Shown here one piece after another: positions 61,361 to 64,000 of a stretch of 64,000 bases of DNA. Positions within the stretch are counted from its first letter, which is position 1. Every line of letters begins with the position of its first letter. The notes beneath the pieces are model-generated. The model ran no database searches. It was not told the origin of the DNA and saw only the letters and a list, made by a program, of their open reading frames with translations. The DNA is from Desulfatitalea tepidiphila (GTDB lineage: Bacteria > Desulfobacterota > Desulfobacteria > Desulfobacterales > Desulfosarcinaceae): positions 558,001 through 622,000 of the forward strand of contig NZ_BCAG01000006.1 in NCBI RefSeq assembly GCF_001293685.1, in the 5' to 3' direction. Position numbers and translations under genes: made by a program.

Positions 61361-63721
61361 ATGTCTAACGGAGATCTTAACTGGATCGCAAATTTTATCT
61401 GGGGTATTGCGGACGACGTCCTGAGAGACGTCTACGTTCGCGGCAAGTACCGCGACGTGATTTTACCCATGACCGTCATCCGCAGGCTTGATGCATGCCT
61501 GGAGTCGACGAAGCAGGATGTTCTCAGGATGAGCGAACAACTCGACAAGGCAGGCGTCGCCAATAAAGATGCCGCACTTTGCCAGGCTGCTGGTCCGGAT
61601 GCTAATCACGCTTTCTACAACGACTCGCCGTTCACGCTTCGCGACCTCCAGGCCCGCGCCAAGCAGCAGCAGCTCAAGGCCGACTTTGAAGCCTACCTTG
61701 ATGGCTTCAGCCCGAACGTTCAGGAAATACTCGATAAATTCAAATTCCGCAACCAGATTCCTACGCTGGTTGACGCAGATGCGCTTGGCCCGCTCATCGA
61801 GAAATTCCTTAACCCCGACATCAACCTCAGCCCACATCCGGTGCGCGATGCCGACGGCAACCTTCGCTTGCCAGGGCTGGACAATCATGCCATGGGCACA
61901 ATCTTTGAAGAGTTGATCCGCCGCTTCAACGAGGAGAACAACGAGGAGGCCGGCGAACACTTCACTCCCCGCGACGTTGTCCGTTTGATGGCCAACCTGA
62001 TTTTCTGGCCCATCGCCGACGATATTCAGTCTGCCACATACCGGGTTTACGACGGCGCATGCGGTACCGGTGGAATGCTAACCGTGGCAGAAGATACCCT
62101 TCGCGATCTCGCCAACAATAGGGGCAAGGACGTCTCCATCCATCTGTTCGGCCAGGAGGTCAACCCCGAGACCTACGCCATCAGCAAGGCCGACCTGCTG
62201 CTCAAAGGCGAAGGCCAGGGTGCTGAGAATATGAAGTTCGGTTCGACGCTCTCCCGTGACGCCTTTCCCTCCGGCGAATTTGACTTTATGCTCTCCAATC
62301 CGCCGTACGGTAAGAGCTGGAAGATGGACCTCGACCGCATGGGCGGCAAGAAGGACATGTCTGACCACCGCTTCGTCGTGCAGCACGACGGTGACGAACT
62401 GTCACTCATCACCCGCTCCAGCGACGGTCAGCTCCTGTTTCTCGTCAACAAGCTGACAAAGATGGTCGAGGCCAGCGATAAGAGTCCCCTCGGCAGCCGT
62501 ATCGCCGAGGTCCATAACGGCTCTTCCCTGTTCACCGGTGATGCAGGTTCGGGCGAGTCCAACATCCGTCGCTGGATCATCGAGAACGACTGGTTGGAAG
62601 CCATCATCGCACTACCGTTGAATATGTTTTACAACACCGGCATCGCCACCTACATCTGGGTACTCACCAACTCCAAACCGGACCACCGCCAGGGCAAGGT
62701 CCAGCTCATCGATGCCACAGGGATTTATCACCCCCTTCGCAAGAACATGGGCGCGAAGAACTGCGAGCTTTCCGACGACCAGATAAAACAGATCTGCGAG
62801 ATGTTTCTCGCTTTCGAGGAGACCGAGCAGTCGAAAATCTTCCCTAACAAGGCCTTCGGATACTGGAAGATTCGCGTCGAACGCCCCCTGCGTCTGCACA
62901 GCCAGCTGACCCGCAAGGCGATCCAACGCCTGCGCTACGCTTCTGGTGACGAGGACATCCGCCAGGCCCTACACGAGGAATTCGGCGATGGGCTTTTCGA
63001 GGATTTCTCGTCTTTGCGCGAGCCGGTTGAGCAGACCCTCAGCGACTGGAGCAACAATGGCAACGAGGACTCCGACGGAGACGAAGACAGCGACACGCCC
63101 AGACGAAACACCATCCCGGAGAAGAGGCGTAAGAAGCTGCTCAAGGGCGAAACCTGGAAGCGGGATAAGAAACTCTACGATGCTGCCCGCGCACTGCGGG
63201 AGGAACTTGGCGATGACCTCTTCACCGACCACAACATTTTCCGCGAAGCCGTTAGCGATGGGTTGAACAAACTGGGCATCACCCTGTCCGCCACCGAGCA
63301 AAAGATTATCCTCAATGGTGTGAGTTGGCGAGTGGAGGACGCCCCCCCGGTCATCAAGAGGTCCCACAGACCCGGCAAGACCGAAGTCGACCTCCTGCGA
63401 GGCTTGTATGCCAACCCTGACGGCGGTTCTGGACTGGTGCTGGAATACGAACCCGACAGCCAACTGCGGGACAACGAGCAAGTGCCGCTGCTGGAGGAAG
63501 GGGGTATCGAAGCGTTTTTCCGCCGCGAAGTCCTGCCGTATGTACCGGACGCCTGGATCGACGAGTCAACAACGAAACTTGGCTACGAAATTTCCTTCAC
63601 CCGGCACTTCTACAAGCCGCCAGAGATCCGGCCGTTAGAAGAGATCAAGGCCGATCTGCTCAAATTGCAGGAGGAAGGTGAAGGCCTGTTGGAAACAATC
63701 GTGGGAGGGAAGAAGGCATGA
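61361..63721 (+). CDS. hsdM: Type I restriction-modification DNA methyltransferase (HsdM)
   Basis: A 786-residue N6-adenine methyltransferase. An N-terminal HsdM_N helical domain (NWIANFIWGIADDVLRDVYV) precedes AdoMet motif I YDGACGTGGML and catalytic motif IV LSNPPYGKSW. It is longer than the usual 500-550 residues: about 230 residues follow with an acidic linker (NEDSDGDEDSD) and a further domain. It methylates the host DNA at a bipartite site chosen by HsdS. The start ATG 61361 has GGAG 7 bases before it. The stop overlaps hsdS by 4 bases. Confidence 0.93.
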   Translation: MSNGDLNWIANFIWGIADDVLRDVYVRGKYRDVILPMTVIRRLDACLESTKQDVLRMSEQLDKAGVANKDAALCQAAGPDANHAFYNDSPFTLRDLQARAKQQQLKADFEAYLDGFSPNVQEILDKFKFRNQIPTLVDADALGPLIEKFLNPDINLSPHPVRDADGNLRLPGLDNHAMGTIFEELIRRFNEENNEEAGEHFTPRDVVRLMANLIFWPIADDIQSATYRVYDGACGTGGMLTVAEDTLRDLANNRGKDVSIHLFGQEVNPETYAISKADLLLKGEGQGAENMKFGSTLSRDAFPSGEFDFMLSNPPYGKSWKMDLDRMGGKKDMSDHRFVVQHDGDELSLITRSSDGQLLFLVNKLTKMVEASDKSPLGSRIAEVHNGSSLFTGDAGSGESNIRRWIIENDWLEAIIALPLNMFYNTGIATYIWVLTNSKPDHRQGKVQLIDATGIYHPLRKNMGAKNCELSDDQIKQICEMFLAFEETEQSKIFPNKAFGYWKIRVERPLRLHSQLTRKAIQRLRYASGDEDIRQALHEEFGDGLFEDFSSLREPVEQTLSDWSNNGNEDSDGDEDSDTPRRNTIPEKRRKKLLKGETWKRDKKLYDAARALREELGDDLFTDHNIFREAVSDGLNKLGITLSATEQKIILNGVSWRVEDAPPVIKRSHRPGKTEVDLLRGLYANPDGGSGLVLEYEPDSQLRDNEQVPLLEEGGIEAFFRREVLPYVPDAWIDESTTKLGYEISFTRHFYKPPEIRPLEEIKADLLKLQEEGEGLLETIVGGKKA

Positions 63722-64000
63722 TTGACACGATGAAGCCTTATCCCGAATACAAGGAAAGCGGGCTACCGTGGATCGGCAGCATTCCAAAGCACTGGGACAG
63801 TTTGCCCCATCGGGCGATTTTTGAGGAGATCAAGGAACAGGGGCATGTTAATGAACCACTTCTCTCTGTGACGATTGGTAGAGGCATTATCCGTCAAGAA
63901 GACCTCTTGGCGAATTCGTCCAAGAAGGACTCGTCCAATCTCGACAAGTCAAAGTACAAACTCGTTGATCCAGGCGACATCGCCTACAACAAGATGCGCG
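63718..64000 (+). CDS. hsdS: Type I restriction specificity subunit HsdS (partial)
   Basis: The frame is open from ATG 63718 to the window end (94 codons). It starts MIDTMKPYPEYKESGLPWIG and continues SIPKHWDSLPHRAIFEE, the classical N-terminus of HsdS target-recognition domain 1 (ESGLPWIGxIPxHW). The rest of TRD1, the spacer and TRD2 lie outside the window. It is ATGA-coupled to hsdM. hsdR is not in the window. Confidence 0.9.
   Translation, partial: MIDTMKPYPEYKESGLPWIGSIPKHWDSLPHRAIFEEIKEQGHVNEPLLSVTIGRGIIRQEDLLANSSKKDSSNLDKSKYKLVDPGDIAYNKMR

Overview
The window looks like a chromosomal segment of a strictly anaerobic, probably sulfate-reducing Desulfobacterota bacterium (Desulfosarcina/Desulfatitalea-like). 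This is inferred from an octaheme cytochrome c, many sigma-54 enhancer-binding regulators, CoA-linked beta-oxidation genes, PilZ proteins and, most tellingly, several genes with in-frame UGA codons that look like selenocysteine codons. No 16S gene is present, so taxonomy is an inference. The first ~30 kb is GC-rich. The 41-54 kb part is visibly more AT-rich and carries gene remnants.

Layout. 1-3.2 kb: potABCD polyamine importer (potA cut by the window edge), then a GT4 glycosyltransferase and a DksA-type zinc finger protein. 5.2-10.7 kb: TetR plus acyl-CoA dehydrogenase with a palindromic operator, a small lipoprotein, and an acyl-CoA synthetase. 10.7-14.2 kb: octaheme cytochrome c divergent from a PAS/sigma-54 regulator, with a sigma-54-like promoter between them. 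14.5-23 kb: a MacAB-TolC-type export operon downstream of a sensor kinase, a receiver protein and a sigma-54 response regulator. 23-30.5 kb: lytic transglycosylase, RidA, two PilZ proteins, a TrkH/TrkA potassium system, a UbiA prenyltransferase and a 58-aa ribbon-helix-helix protein. 30.5-35.6 kb: a second (KtrAB-like) potassium system and an NtrBC-like two-component pair.

35.7-41.3 kb is the most interesting part. It is a run of very small genes, five of which need UGA to be read through. One is a DsrE-like protein in which UGA sits where relatives have Cys (UGVC). An inverted duplicate of the cassette GIY-YIG nuclease / BFD-like [2Fe-2S] protein / tiny two-helix membrane peptide follows, with both copies of the last two genes keeping an in-frame UGA. 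A SECIS-like hairpin lies 17-31 nt after each UGA. The duplicate is arranged around a tRNA-Glu(CUC) 3' remnant and is joined to an HU/IHF-like gene. This is my candidate for an undescribed redox/selenoprotein system.

41.4-54.2 kb: a hydrolase, then a sigma-54 regulator divergent from a seven-gene beta-oxidation operon (CoA-transferase, ligase, acyl-CoA dehydrogenase, SDR, enoyl-CoA hydratase, DUF35 and thiolase). The operon resembles benzylsuccinate-type (bbs) operons. Two perfect palindromes and a sigma-54 promoter lie in the divergent region. Fragments of HU, CoA-transferase and an IS1595-like transposase show past rearrangement. 54.4-64 kb: a phage/plasmid-type recombination block on the minus strand (DUF932, UvrD helicase, Cas4-like nuclease, SWIM-domain protein, SSB), followed on the plus strand by a type I restriction-modification system (hsdM, and hsdS cut by the window end).
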